64,000 nt of DNA, from the NCBI GenBank assembly GCA_019638255.1, contig JAHBUD010000001.1:496001-560000 (forward strand). The letters run 5' to 3'. The notes below the pieces were generated by a model. That model had not been told where the DNA came from and made no database searches. It was given only the letters and a program-made list of their open reading frames with translations. The stretch is from Cyclobacteriaceae bacterium. Its GTDB lineage: Bacteria > Bacteroidota > Bacteroidia > Cytophagales > Cyclobacteriaceae. The translations under genes and the position numbers were made by a program. Of the stretch, positions 1 to 8,550 are shown in pieces. Position 1 is the first letter of the stretch; every line of letters starts with the position of its first letter.

Positions 1-112
1 AGTGTTTATAATCGGAGATGCCAACAATCAGCACCCACATTTTGCGCTCTTGGGCGCTTACGCTGATGAAGAATGAAAGAAACAATAGAAGCAGTAAAAA
101 TCGCAATAGCAT
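1..112 (-). CDS. Secreted caspase-like (peptidase C14) protein, N-terminal fragment
   Basis: Only the first 37 codons lie in the window; the gene continues past the left edge. The ATG at 112 opens a hydrophobic signal peptide ending near SVSAQ. It is followed by ERKMWVLIVGISDYKH, which resembles the first strand of caspase p20 folds (VIGISDYKH-like). Proteins of this family in Bacteroidota are exported cysteine peptidases, often with TPR or WD40 partners, but the His/Cys dyad cannot be seen here. It lies downstream, on the same strand, of the propeller-amidohydrolase, separated from it by a terminator, so it is probably transcribed separately. The family call rests on about 15 residues. Confidence 0.55.
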   Translation of the reverse strand, partial: MLLRFLLLLLFLSFFISVSAQERKMWVLIVGISDYKH

Positions 113-142
113 GTTATGGCCACTTTGACTTTCAAGATAATC

Positions 143-173
143 AAAAAAAGGCCGTTAGTACTAACGACCTTTT
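143..173 (-). terminator. Intrinsic terminator after the amidohydrolase gene
   Basis: Inverted repeat AAAAGG..CGTTAG-TA-CTAACG..CCTTTT with one C/A mismatch in the stem. Read on the minus strand it ends in seven T residues, about 30 nt after the stop codon at 204. Confidence 0.75.
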
Positions 174-203
174 CAACTCGAATAAGGTAGTAAATATAAT
201 TGC

Positions 204-3200
204 TTATCGAATTCCGGGCAGTGCCGTAGTGGGTTTACTCTGTTGCCAGTTAAAGTTTGCCTTTTTCGGATTGGGGTAAACTTCGTCAAGCGTATTCCCG
301 TCATACATTCTGCCGTTCTTCAACACTTTGTTTACTGTGTTGGTGTTACGGATGTTTTCCAACGGATTTTTATCGAGAATGATCAGGTCGGCCAATTTGC
401 CAGCTTCAATGGAACCTAAATCCCCATCCAAACCAAGCGCTTTGGCTCCGTGAATGGTGGCCACTTTCAGCGCATTGTGTTCGGATAATCCACCAGATTG
501 CATGGACCACAATTCCCAATGATAACCCAAGCCTTGTAGCTGTCCGTGTGAACCCACACCGGCATTTCCACCTTCAGCTACATAATTTTTAAGGAAAGCA
601 GCATGATCGGGGAACACGTGTTCTTCAAACATAAACCATCCTGGTCTTCTCCGCGATTTTGCATCCAGTTCCGATTTTGGTGTGAAGTAATTCAACTTTG
701 GATCACCGTTTACATTTTCGGTAGCGTAGAAATAGTTCTCCGCCCAAGGTCCGCCATAGGAAACCAAAAGCGTTGGTGTGTAGGTTGTTCCTGATTTTGC
801 GAGGAATGTATTGAAGTCGTTATACAACGGATAAATCGGGAAAGAGTGCTCATGCCCCGGATACCCATCTTGAATTTGGGTAAGGTTAAGTTTGAAGTCC
901 AAACCTCCTTCTGTGGTGGGCATCAGTTGCTGTTCTTTGGCAGCCATGATAATCCACTGCCGGTGTTGACGATTACCCGTCAGGTACATCTTGATGGTTT
1001 TGGTGTTGTAGTATTCCGAGTATTGCTTCAGCACATTTCGCGCATGATCCAAATCTTTGATGTTGTAACCCCAAAAACCCACACCAGGACCGGTTGAGTA
1101 TACACGCGGGCCGGGAATTTGTCCGGCATCAACCAAATCGGCATACGTGAGCACATCAGTTGTTGCCGTTTGTGGATCGCGTGTGGTGGTTACTCCGTAT
1201 GCTAAGTTAGCCGCATACATCCACACTTCATTTTTGTGTAAGCCCCACTGCGGCCACATGTGTGCATGGGTGTCAACAAATCCCGGCACAATGGTTTTTC
1301 CCGTCATGTCCATTTTTTGTACGGAGCCGTCAACGATAATGCTGCCGGATGCACCAACCTGTTTGATGCGATTGTTTTCTATCAGGATGTCGCCACGCTC
1401 AATGATTTCATCGCCTTTCATGGTAATGATGCGGGCATTGGTGAGCAACACTTTGCCCGAAGGAATATCGCGGGGCACTGTTACCTTAACACGGATTTCT
1501 GCAGGCTTGTAGCCTTCGTCTTTCTTGTCATCACCATTCTTTTTCTCTTCTGTTTTTCCTTCCTCTTTAGCTTTTGCCTCTTCTGCTTTCTTTTTCTTCA
1601 GTTCCTCCTCTTTTGTCCTGGCTTCATCCAAATCGAATGTGAAGAATGCATTGCCAATAGACCAATACACTTTCTTTCCGGTACTGTTCCAACTGGCGAA
1701 CTGACCACCAATGGTGGTGAGTTTACGTGCAGGGAATTGTGCATTCTCAGGATTGGAAACAGAAATTTTGGGTGTTTCACCACCGGTTTTGGGAACGGTT
1801 ACTACATAAATTTCATTGTTGATCTGCGCCATGGCCTGGTCACCTTCAGGCGCCATCATTACCAGGCTTGCATTTGATGGTTGTTGCTGCGGCTCGCGTT
1901 CCGTTTCGGCAAGCATGCAATGATTTACATAATCATCATGATCGTGATCATGTGTGGTACCATATACGGTTATACCGGTAACTTTTACATGCTCCTTCTC
2001 ATCGGTTCCATCCCAACGCATAGAAAGCAAACCCTTCCCTCCATGGTACAGGTATATGCGATCATCATTTTTTACAAAGTGCGGAACGCCCCGTCCTTTT
2101 GATTTATCAATTACCGTTACCGCGCCACCTTCTGTTGATATCCACGCCAGACTTTCTTTTGCTTTGAACGCAAACGGACCATCGGCATCTTTGAAAAACT
2201 GTGCAGGCCCCTGCAAGAAAATAATGCGGTTGCTTTTATATGACCAAGCCGGATCGGAATAGACTCCGGCAGATGATGTAAGCTTAACGGGCTTGGCACC
2301 CTTGGCTTTGAAATTTATTTTATACAAACTTCCACCAACATTTTCTTCCCAGCTTACCCACGCAAGCTGACTTCCATCTGGGCTCCAGGCAGGCATAGCT
2401 TCCGTGAAATTAAAATTGGTAACACGCTTCGGTGTTCCATTTGGTAAATCCATTAGGTAAAGTCTGTTTAAAGCAGTGAAGGCAAGCTGTTTGCCATCAG
2501 GCGATACTTTGCCATCGCGGATTTGCGTTACAATCATTTCCTTCTCATCACTGATCGGGTATTTGAAATCAAGCTTTGGCCCGAGTTCCAACTGGACATC
2601 AACCTCAAATGGAATTTGAATAGCGTTTCCTCCCGCTACCGGAATGCGCCAGATTTTGCCACCATAGGAGGCAACTACTTCTTTACTATCAGGTGTAAAT
2701 GACATGGCCGGAAGCACACCCATTGGTGCGATAGACTCCTGCTCATCACGCTGCACGGGATACGCCAACCAACGTTCTTCACCCGATTTTAAATCGCGAA
2801 GCATTAATCCGGTATGTTCATTGTGGCGTGTACCGTAAACCAACCACTTTCCGTCAGGTGAAAGTGTTGGAGTGAAGGCTGACCCATAGCGATTGGTTTG
2901 TGTTTCGGTTTCGCCCGTTTCGCGATCGTATGTGCCCAACTGATACTGCGGCAACTGTGCATTGTAATTCCATGCCCCAATGCGTTGTGCAAACCAAATG
3001 TAACGACTGTCCGGACCGAAAGCAGGTTCAACAACTTTCAGGTTATCGGGTTTGCTGATGAGTTGTGCACCACCACCGCCATCTTTGTGATATAAAAACA
3101 TTTTCAGGTTTCTTCTGCCCTTTGAAACCACCACATAATTTCCATCGGGTGTCCATTCAGCTGATTGATAGGTATCGGTATTGCCTTTCGTAATTTGCAG

Positions 3201-3593
3201 GGAATCTTTTTTATCGAGTGAAAAACGCCACACATTCTCACCACCGCTTCTATCCGAAATGAAAAGCAGGTGCTTTCCATCCGGACTGAATTTCGGGTGC
3301 GAATCGAACGCTAAACCACTGGTGAAGCGCTCAGCTTTCCCGCCACCAAAGGGGAGTAAATAAATGTCTCCTAAAAAATCGAAGGCAATGGTTTTGCCAT
3401 CCGGACTAACATCCAGTGACATCCATGTTCCTTCGGTAGATTTAATGTGAACCGTACGGTCGGATTCAAGCGGAAGATCTTTCTTCTTTTTGGTTTCCTT
3501 TTTTGTGCTGTCGGTTTTGACTTCTTTTTTATCATCCTGTCCGCTAACGAGCAGGGCGGACAGCATGAACAACGCCATGTAAAATGATTTCAT
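204..3593 (-). CDS. Secreted PD40 beta-propeller / amidohydrolase fusion
   Basis: 1129 residues. A signal peptide (about 1-19, ending at SG-QDD) precedes a long TolB/PD40-type propeller with repeated SPDGK motifs (about 45-640). A very lysine/glutamate-rich linker follows (about 660-692), then an amidohydrolase domain (about 730-1115) with the metal-binding HxH in VDTHAHMW near residue 775. The family is annotated as imidazolonepropionase-like hydrolases exported to the periplasm; the substrate is unknown. Where many amidohydrolases have the last metal-ligand Asp (GTD), this protein has VGSHGQ near 1013, which as far as I recall is usual for this propeller-fused family. It is monocistronic: a TAACTTTG element lies upstream and a terminator downstream. 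Confidence 0.9.
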   Translation of the reverse strand: MKSFYMALFMLSALLVSGQDDKKEVKTDSTKKETKKKKDLPLESDRTVHIKSTEGTWMSLDVSPDGKTIAFDFLGDIYLLPFGGGKAERFTSGLAFDSHPKFSPDGKHLLFISDRSGGENVWRFSLDKKDSLQITKGNTDTYQSAEWTPDGNYVVVSKGRRNLKMFLYHKDGGGGAQLISKPDNLKVVEPAFGPDSRYIWFAQRIGAWNYNAQLPQYQLGTYDRETGETETQTNRYGSAFTPTLSPDGKWLVYGTRHNEHTGLMLRDLKSGEERWLAYPVQRDEQESIAPMGVLPAMSFTPDSKEVVASYGGKIWRIPVAGGNAIQIPFEVDVQLELGPKLDFKYPISDEKEMIVTQIRDGKVSPDGKQLAFTALNRLYLMDLPNGTPKRVTNFNFTEAMPAWSPDGSQLAWVSWEENVGGSLYKINFKAKGAKPVKLTSSAGVYSDPAWSYKSNRIIFLQGPAQFFKDADGPFAFKAKESLAWISTEGGAVTVIDKSKGRGVPHFVKNDDRIYLYHGGKGLLSMRWDGTDEKEHVKVTGITVYGTTHDHDHDDYVNHCMLAETEREPQQQPSNASLVMMAPEGDQAMAQINNEIYVVTVPKTGGETPKISVSNPENAQFPARKLTTIGGQFASWNSTGKKVYWSIGNAFFTFDLDEARTKEEELKKKKAEEAKAKEEGKTEEKKNGDDKKDEGYKPAEIRVKVTVPRDIPSGKVLLTNARIITMKGDEIIERGDILIENNRIKQVGASGSIIVDGSVQKMDMTGKTIVPGFVDTHAHMWPQWGLHKNEVWMYAANLAYGVTTTRDPQTATTDVLTYADLVDAGQIPGPRVYSTGPGVGFWGYNIKDLDHARNVLKQYSEYYNTKTIKMYLTGNRQHRQWIIMAAKEQQLMPTTEGGLDFKLNLTQIQDGYPGHEHSFPIYPLYNDFNTFLAKSGTTYTPTLLVSYGGPWAENYFYATENVNGDPKLNYFTPKSELDAKSRRRPGWFMFEEHVFPDHAAFLKNYVAEGGNAGVGSHGQLQGLGYHWELWSMQSGGLSEHNALKVATIHGAKALGLDGDLGSIEAGKLADLIILDKNPLENIRNTNTVNKVLKNGRMYDGNTLDEVYPNPKKANFNWQQSKPTTALPGIR

Positions 3594-3636
3594 AAAGTGA
3601 ATGTTAATGAATACAAAGAATACCGATAAATGTATT

Positions 3637-3644
3637 CAAAGTTA
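3637..3644 (-). promoter_or_regulatory. -7 element upstream of the amidohydrolase
   Basis: TAACTTTG on the minus strand matches the Bacteroidota TAnnTTTG consensus 43 nt before the ATG. No good -33 TTTG is at the right distance, so this is a weak promoter call. Confidence 0.35.
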
Positions 3645-3674
3645 CTGGAATTATACAGGAGGATTTAATCGTAC

Positions 3675-4304
3675 TTAAGAGAACAAATTGTTGATCTCCA
3701 GGTCGATGCGGTTTACGATAAAGGAAAAGTCTTCGACCCTTTCTACAAAGTCGAGGTCGTTTACATTTACAATTAACAGCCTGCCGTGTTTGTAATTGCT
3801 GATCCAGTTTTCGTAGTGTTCGTTCAGGTTTTTCAGGTAATCGAGCCGCATGGCATATTCATATTCGCGTCCGCGTTTTTGAATCTGCCGAACCAGTTTA
3901 GGAATATCAGACCGAAGGTAAATGAGCAGATCGGGGCCCTGAACAAAGTTGATCATGGAGTTGAAAATGTCCAGGTAGCTTTGATAATCGCGGTCAGAAA
4001 TGTGCCCGCTTTTATGGAGGTTTGCTGCAAAAATGTAGGCATCCTCGTAAATGGTACGGTCCTGAATAGTGGTATTTTCGTTGGTTCGTATTTCGTTAAC
4101 CTGACGGAACCGGCTGTTGAGAAAATAGATTTGCAGGTGAAAGGCCCAACGGGTCATGTCGTTGTAAAAATCCTTCAGGTAAGGATTTTTGTCTACCGAT
4201 TCATAAAGAGGTGTCCACCCGTAATGCTTTGATAACTTTTCGGCCAGGGTGGTTTTGCCCGAACCAATGTTTCCGGAGATGGCGATGTGCTTGAGCGTTT
4301 TCAT
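3675..4304 (-). CDS. Deoxynucleoside kinase
   Basis: 209 residues. It phosphorylates deoxynucleosides (dA/dG/dC type) in the cytoplasmic salvage pathway. The P-loop GNIGSGKTT is at residues 11-19, the substrate-binding YESVDKNPYL follows near 34, and the DRTIYEDAYIFA motif of the dNK family lies at 82-93. Length is normal for bacterial dNK/dGK enzymes. ATG 4304 is directly upstream of the P-loop and leaves no alternative. A perfect TATATTTG element and a 7-bp dyad precede it, so it seems to be expressed from its own promoter rather than from the PD40 gene upstream. Confidence 0.9.
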   Translation of the reverse strand: MKTLKHIAISGNIGSGKTTLAEKLSKHYGWTPLYESVDKNPYLKDFYNDMTRWAFHLQIYFLNSRFRQVNEIRTNENTTIQDRTIYEDAYIFAANLHKSGHISDRDYQSYLDIFNSMINFVQGPDLLIYLRSDIPKLVRQIQKRGREYEYAMRLDYLKNLNEHYENWISNYKHGRLLIVNVNDLDFVERVEDFSFIVNRIDLEINNLFS

Positions 4305-4312
4305 AAGGGGAG

Positions 4313-4320
4313 CAAATATA
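4313..4320 (-). promoter_or_regulatory. -7 element of the deoxynucleoside kinase gene
   Basis: Perfect TATATTTG (TAnnTTTG) on the minus strand, ending 8 nt before the ATG at 4304. No convincing -33 element was found. Confidence 0.5.
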
Positions 4321-4339
4321 GGCTAATGTTCAATTAGCC
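4321..4339. repeat. Perfect 7-bp inverted repeat next to the dNK -7 element
   Basis: GGCTAAT-GTTCA-ATTAGCC directly abuts the -7 element, lying between the expected -33 and -7 positions. It could be an operator for the kinase gene, or a terminator stem for the PD40 gene upstream (the minus strand reads TATATTTG after the stem). The sequence alone does not decide. Confidence 0.5.
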
Positions 4340-4401
4340 AGCGATACAATCCTCAAGGATATTGAACGATGATCCTAAGCAGAAAATTCGAACAATTAAA
4401 A

Positions 4402-5265
4402 TTATTCACTGGCGACTACAGCAAGTTTCTTTGTTGACGGGTTCACTGCTAATCTTGTTATACCTGCCAAGGTTAAGTTTGCAGGCCACTCAACAGTTAC
4501 CCAGCTTTTACTTTTACCAGGTATCCAATAGAAAAGTTTTTCGCCATCGCTCATGATTATTTTTCCGTCATGCGTCCAGGCCATGTCTTCACGATTAGGT
4601 AAGGTTGGTGCTATCGTTTCAATCGTTCCGTTTTTACTGTTGTATTTTTTGATTTGCCACTCGGCACCTTGCTTATCGATAAAGCTAATGTCATCTGTAC
4701 CCGGAATGCGATGCAGCGATCTTCCGATGTTTTCGGCCAGCACCAAATCCTTTTTTTCGGATATAGAATATAACCGGAGTGTGTTCGGGCGCCCCAACAC
4801 AAACAGAACGAGGGCATCATCTGTTATCCAGGTGTGGTAGCCAACAATTAGGTTATCAATAATGACTACAGGCTCTCCTCCATCAATCGGATATTTGCCC
4901 AAATCCTGCGCGCCATTATCGCGTTGAATGATGCAGGAAATAAATTTCCCATCAGGCGTTACCGTGGGAGAATATTCCCGTTCGGATGTATTCGTAAACT
5001 TTTTGGTTTCTCCGGTTTCATAGTTATAGACCATAATGTCAGTTCTGCCGGATTCATCAGCTGATGAAAAATAAACGAGTGGCTTTTCCGGATGGAAATG
5101 GGGTTGGTTGTCGTATCCCGTTCTGTTGGTAATATTCTTAGGATTTAATAATTGAATGCTGTTCTTGGTTTGTTTTAAATCAAACAGAAGGATTTCTGTT
5201 CCGGGAGGCTGCTGGGCAAGTAAAGAACCCGTTAGGAAGACGAGTATGGGTACAATTTTTTTCAT
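4402..5265 (-). CDS. Secreted PD40/TolB-like beta-propeller protein
   Basis: 287 residues. The signal peptide ends at SLLA-QQPPG; the rest is propeller blades with TolB-like motifs (HPEKPLVYFSS near 58, TVTPDGKFISC near 105, WTHDGKIIMSDG near 230). There is no enzymatic domain. In this phylum such proteins act as periplasmic sensors or scaffolds, but no specific role can be read here. It resembles the propeller half of the amidohydrolase 1 kb away and the PD40 protein at 13.8-15.4 kb. It is transcribed divergently from the membrane protein at 5347. Confidence 0.8.
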   Translation of the reverse strand: MKKIVPILVFLTGSLLAQQPPGTEILLFDLKQTKNSIQLLNPKNITNRTGYDNQPHFHPEKPLVYFSSADESGRTDIMVYNYETGETKKFTNTSEREYSPTVTPDGKFISCIIQRDNGAQDLGKYPIDGGEPVVIIDNLIVGYHTWITDDALVLFVLGRPNTLRLYSISEKKDLVLAENIGRSLHRIPGTDDISFIDKQGAEWQIKKYNSKNGTIETIAPTLPNREDMAWTHDGKIIMSDGEKLFYWIPGKSKSWVTVEWPANLTLAGITRLAVNPSTKKLAVVASE

Positions 5266-5346
5266 ACTTGATTTTAGGAACTAAAGCTAACCATAATTTT
5301 TTCGTCTTTGATTCGCGAAATGTAAATTGAGCAATCAATTTTTTCT

Positions 5347-6027
5347 ATGCAAAAACTCTGGAGTGTACTTACTTTCACCTTTACCCGAAACGATTGCCTC
5401 ACCTTTAGTCGCAGGGAATTTTTCGTTGGACTCACCATTACCTGGCTCGTGGGTATTGGCCGTTATTGGGATCATCCACACGCAAAGTTGGCCCAATACC
5501 TTGGACTCGGTTCTGTGGCCTATATTTTTTTATTATCATTTTTTATCTGGTTGATTGTTTACCCTATACGTAAGCAGCACTGGCAGTATTTTCAAGTACT
5601 TACATTTGTCTCGCTGGTTTCACTACCGGCCATTTTGTATGCCATCCCGGTTGAGCGGTTTATGAGCCTTGCGACAGCGCGAAGCACAAATGTCTTGTTT
5701 CTTCAGGTAGTGGCATTGTGGCGTGTTGCCTTGCTTGTGGTATTTCTTAAACGCTATGCACAACTGACAGTTATTGAAACAATTGTTGCCACGCTGTTAC
5801 CGCTAACTTTTATTGTTGCATCACTTACTGCGCTTAACCTAGAGCGTGCTGTTTTTAACATTATGGCTGGTATCCAGGAAAATAGCGGAACACCGTACGA
5901 TAGCGCTTACTTTTTCCTGTTTGCATTAACCAGTGCTTCAGTTTTTTTATTACCGTTTCTTTTGGTGTTGTATGGCCTCTTGATTTTTCGTGCACATCGA
6001 TCACGCAATACAATAAAAAAGACCTGA
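5347..6027 (+). CDS. Hypothetical polytopic membrane protein
   Basis: 226 residues, not recognised. About six hydrophobic segments are visible (near 26-40, 50-72, 80-98, 110-130, 143-165 and 190-215), with short polar loops and a basic C-terminal tail (RAHRSRNTIKK). This suggests an integral inner-membrane protein with its C-terminus in the cytoplasm. The N-terminus has no cleavable signal. The TGA stop lies inside the stem of the downstream terminator. The gene is monocistronic and convergent with the LPP20-like lipoprotein gene. Confidence 0.75.
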   Translation: MQKLWSVLTFTFTRNDCLTFSRREFFVGLTITWLVGIGRYWDHPHAKLAQYLGLGSVAYIFLLSFFIWLIVYPIRKQHWQYFQVLTFVSLVSLPAILYAIPVERFMSLATARSTNVLFLQVVALWRVALLVVFLKRYAQLTVIETIVATLLPLTFIVASLTALNLERAVFNIMAGIQENSGTPYDSAYFFLFALTSASVFLLPFLLVLYGLLIFRAHRSRNTIKKT

Positions 6028-6046
6028 TCTAACATCAGGTCTTTTT
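6016..6046. terminator. Bidirectional intrinsic terminator
   Basis: AAAAAGACCTGAT-CTAAC-ATCAGGTCTTTTT is a perfect 13-bp stem with A/T tracts on both sides. It sits between two convergent genes (stops at 6027 and 6063) and serves both strands. Confidence 0.9.
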
Positions 6047-6062
6047 ACTTTTTTACAGAAGC

Positions 6063-6620
6063 TTATTTTCCGTCATCTTCTGCATCAAGTCTTTTAAGCT
6101 CTTCATCAATAATTTTTTCAATCAAGTCGCGTTGCCGTTCATTGATGGTTTCATCAACTTTAGCCTGCCGCTTCATAAACCGCAGCATGGCATTCTTTTT
6201 AATTTCGTACGCTATAAAAACAGTGTACTCTTTAGATTTTTCATTGAAGTACTTCTCTTCACCAATCTTTCTCAAATCAGAGATGTTGGTGTTCATAACC
6301 TGACGTACAAGGCTTTGAAACTTTTCGGCCACATCGGCAGCACGTTCATTCCCGGTATCAGAAAGGTACTGGTCGGCCACTTGTTTCATGGTAGTGTTTA
6401 TTTGTCCTGCCAATTGAGCTTTGGCATCAATATCGGCTTTGCCACGGGCGATATTGTCTTGTGAACTTATGCCCTTACCAGTACCACGCCAAAAGCGATT
6501 ATTTGATTTATAGGCGTTACTGGAAAAAGGCTCTTTCACTTTCTTTCCTAAAACGCCCGAAGAGCAGGCGCCAAGCACGATCAGTAACGCAACAAGGGGT
6601 ATTCTTTTTATGAGGTTCAT
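6063..6620 (-). CDS. LPP20-like lipoprotein
   Basis: 185 residues. The lipobox LGAC (Cys19) after a basic, hydrophobic leader marks a lipoprotein. The mature part has the pattern of LPP20-family domains: an RGKADIDAKAQLA helix near 60, NTNISDL.KIGEEKYFNEKSKEYTVFIAYEIKK in the middle, and an acidic helical C-terminus (DEELKRLDAEDD). LPP20-like proteins are envelope lipoproteins of poorly defined role. It stands alone between a convergent membrane-protein gene and the methyltransferase gene on the same strand. Confidence 0.75.
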   Translation of the reverse strand: MNLIKRIPLVALLIVLGACSSGVLGKKVKEPFSSNAYKSNNRFWRGTGKGISSQDNIARGKADIDAKAQLAGQINTTMKQVADQYLSDTGNERAADVAEKFQSLVRQVMNTNISDLRKIGEEKYFNEKSKEYTVFIAYEIKKNAMLRFMKRQAKVDETINERQRDLIEKIIDEELKRLDAEDDGK

Positions 6621-6665
6621 AGCTTTAAAATAATTGTTTTCGAAAGTACGAAAATTGTGCCAAGC

Positions 6666-7385
6666 TTAAAGGGCACCACCACAAGGAATAATAATCTGCC
6701 ACCGGAAGGCCCACTTCCAGGTAATGGAGTAGTGCTTTATTCCGGCAAGTTCCAGGATGGCTTTAAGCTCCTTTTTACTGAAACCTCTCAGAACGGAGAG
6801 CGGGGCATCGTATTTAACCATTGAAGATTTGGAGAAGAAGACCGTTAACAGCTTAATGGAATAGTAGGCAAGGGGATGGCGGTGTAAATCATTAACAACG
6901 ATTCCGATTCTCGCCTGTTTTTTAAGACTTTTAAAAATTTCAATCAGCTGGCGATCGGAAAAGTGATGGAGAAACAAGGTGGCCAGCACAACATCATACC
7001 GCAGAACCGCAAATGAGTTATCCAGAATGTTCAACCTCACTAATGAAATGGAATCAAATGATGCACAATTTTTACGCGCATAGGCGATGATGTTAGCATT
7101 TGCATCTACGCCATATAGGTTCGCCTTAATCGATCGACCGGTTAAGTACTGATGCACATGTTTTAGCATTTCTCCACTGCCACAGCCAAGGTCGGCTAGC
7201 GTTAGATTTTTTAATAGACTATAATTTACCAGCAATCGTTTAAGGCCATTTAAGGTAACTTTGTTTCCGCCCAGCCACTGGTTGATAATTTCAAGTTCGC
7301 GCAGGGTTTGATGTACAACTTCTCCTGAGCAGTTCAGGTCGTCCATTACTTCTTCCTGGCCAGACCGGTTAGCAAACAGACTCAT
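6666..7385 (-). CDS. Class I SAM-dependent methyltransferase of the polyketide island
   Basis: 239 residues. SAM-binding motif I LADLGCGSGE lies at 63-72 and the motif II acidic end YGVDAN at 91-96, followed by VVLATLFLHHF, typical of Methyltransf_25/UbiE-like folds. Its ATG overlaps the stop of the type III PKS by 4 nt (ATGA), so the two are translationally coupled and it probably methylates the PKS product. In Streptomyces griseus the srsABC operon pairs a type III PKS with a methyltransferase and a flavin hydroxylase. The parallel is by gene content only; the substrate here is inferred. Confidence 0.85.
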   Translation of the reverse strand: MSLFANRSGQEEVMDDLNCSGEVVHQTLRELEIINQWLGGNKVTLNGLKRLLVNYSLLKNLTLADLGCGSGEMLKHVHQYLTGRSIKANLYGVDANANIIAYARKNCASFDSISLVRLNILDNSFAVLRYDVVLATLFLHHFSDRQLIEIFKSLKKQARIGIVVNDLHRHPLAYYSIKLLTVFFSKSSMVKYDAPLSVLRGFSKKELKAILELAGIKHYSITWKWAFRWQIIIPCGGAL

Positions 7386-8482
7386 CGATAGTGGATCTTT
7401 AACATCATACTTTCAAGTGTGAGCCCTGGACCAAAGGCAAAACTTAAGATTAACTTGTTGTTATACCTTTCTTTTAAACGATCAATAATCTGACGTAGCA
7501 CAAATACAATTGTAGCCGATGACATATTTCCGAACTTTTCAAGCACGGTATAGGCCGGACTGTTTTGCTCACGTGTTACCCCTAATTCCTGTTCGATAGC
7601 CACAAGTATTTTCTTCCCACCCGGATGAATTGCAATGTGCGATACATCCTTCATTTCCATCGTTAGTTTTTCAAGCAATGTGGCCGTGAGTGTTTTAATA
7701 CCGCTTCGGATAACATCGGGCACGTAAGTAGAAAGTTTCATCTCAAAACCAAGATTTCCAATATCCCAGGCCATGTGCTCAATACCGTTAAAGGCCAACG
7801 CATTATGAAAACCTTCCAACGATAAATTGCAACCAGAACGTGGTGCTGGCGAAATGAGCAAGGCGGCTGCGCCATCGGCAAATAGTGCATTGGCAAGCAT
7901 ATTGTCTTCAGTAGCCTGCTTTTGGAAGTGGAGGGTACATAGTTCAACACAAACAATAAGTACACGGGCATTGGTATCGCTTCGGCAAATCGCATCTGCT
8001 ACTTTCAGGGCGTTGAAGGCTGCATAGCAACCCATAAAATTTATACCTGTGCGGTTTACATCTTTTCGAAGGTTCAAGCTTTTCACCAGATCAATGTCTA
8101 ATCCCGGGGCATACATACCGGTACAACTCACTACAATCAAATGTGTGATGTCTTGTACTTGCTGGGTTGTGTGTTGCAGACAATCCTGAATGGCAGCAAC
8201 ACTAAGAGGTAAGGCATGCTTTTGATACTCCAGCATTCTCTTTTCAGTTGTCGGAAAGGGCTCGAAGTCGTCCGTATTGGGATAAAAGTCAAAGTCTTTC
8301 AGCCTGCCATAATCTTCGAGTACAGAATGCCGTGTTCGGATACCACTGCGACTAAAAATGGTTTTTAATTTTCGGCCATCAGCATAATCCAGTTGCATAA
8401 CACGCTCCATAAAGCCAGCAATTTTACCTTGTTCAAATTGATTGGGAGGGACTGCAGTGCCGATGGCAGTAATGAAACTCAT
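7382..8482 (-). CDS. Type III polyketide synthase (chalcone/stilbene synthase family)
   Basis: 366 residues, normal length. The catalytic triad of the family is visible: Cys152 in FMGCYAA, His286 in IHPGGK and Asn319 in GNMSSAT. The C-terminal GFGPG loop appears as FAFGPGLTLE. Such enzymes condense malonyl-CoA on an acyl starter to make alkylresorcinols, pyrones or similar phenols in the cytoplasm. It is first in a two-gene minus-strand unit with the methyltransferase and divergent from ubiA. The starter unit and ring type cannot be read from the sequence. Confidence 0.93.
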   Translation of the reverse strand: MSFITAIGTAVPPNQFEQGKIAGFMERVMQLDYADGRKLKTIFSRSGIRTRHSVLEDYGRLKDFDFYPNTDDFEPFPTTEKRMLEYQKHALPLSVAAIQDCLQHTTQQVQDITHLIVVSCTGMYAPGLDIDLVKSLNLRKDVNRTGINFMGCYAAFNALKVADAICRSDTNARVLIVCVELCTLHFQKQATEDNMLANALFADGAAALLISPAPRSGCNLSLEGFHNALAFNGIEHMAWDIGNLGFEMKLSTYVPDVIRSGIKTLTATLLEKLTMEMKDVSHIAIHPGGKKILVAIEQELGVTREQNSPAYTVLEKFGNMSSATIVFVLRQIIDRLKERYNNKLILSFAFGPGLTLESMMLKIHYR

Positions 8483-8508
8483 GTGATATTAATAGAAGTA
8501 AATTAGGT

Positions 8509-8516
8509 TAAATTTG
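8509..8516 (+). promoter_or_regulatory. -7 element of the UbiA gene
   Basis: TAAATTTG matches TAnnTTTG 34 nt before the ATG at 8551, in the 68-bp divergent gap between the PKS and UbiA genes. No TTTG at -33. Confidence 0.4.
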
Positions 8517-8550
8517 CTTACGCTTTATTTATTCAAGGCATCTGTTTATT

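Noticed and set aside
1260..1877. 205-codon open frame on the plus strand opposite the amidohydrolase
   Set aside because: It is antisense to strongly conserved propeller and linker codons; the translation has Phe/Cys-rich, low-complexity character with no domain.
3786..4232. 148-codon open frame opposite the deoxynucleoside kinase
   Set aside because: Mirrors the kinase codons and has no independent support.
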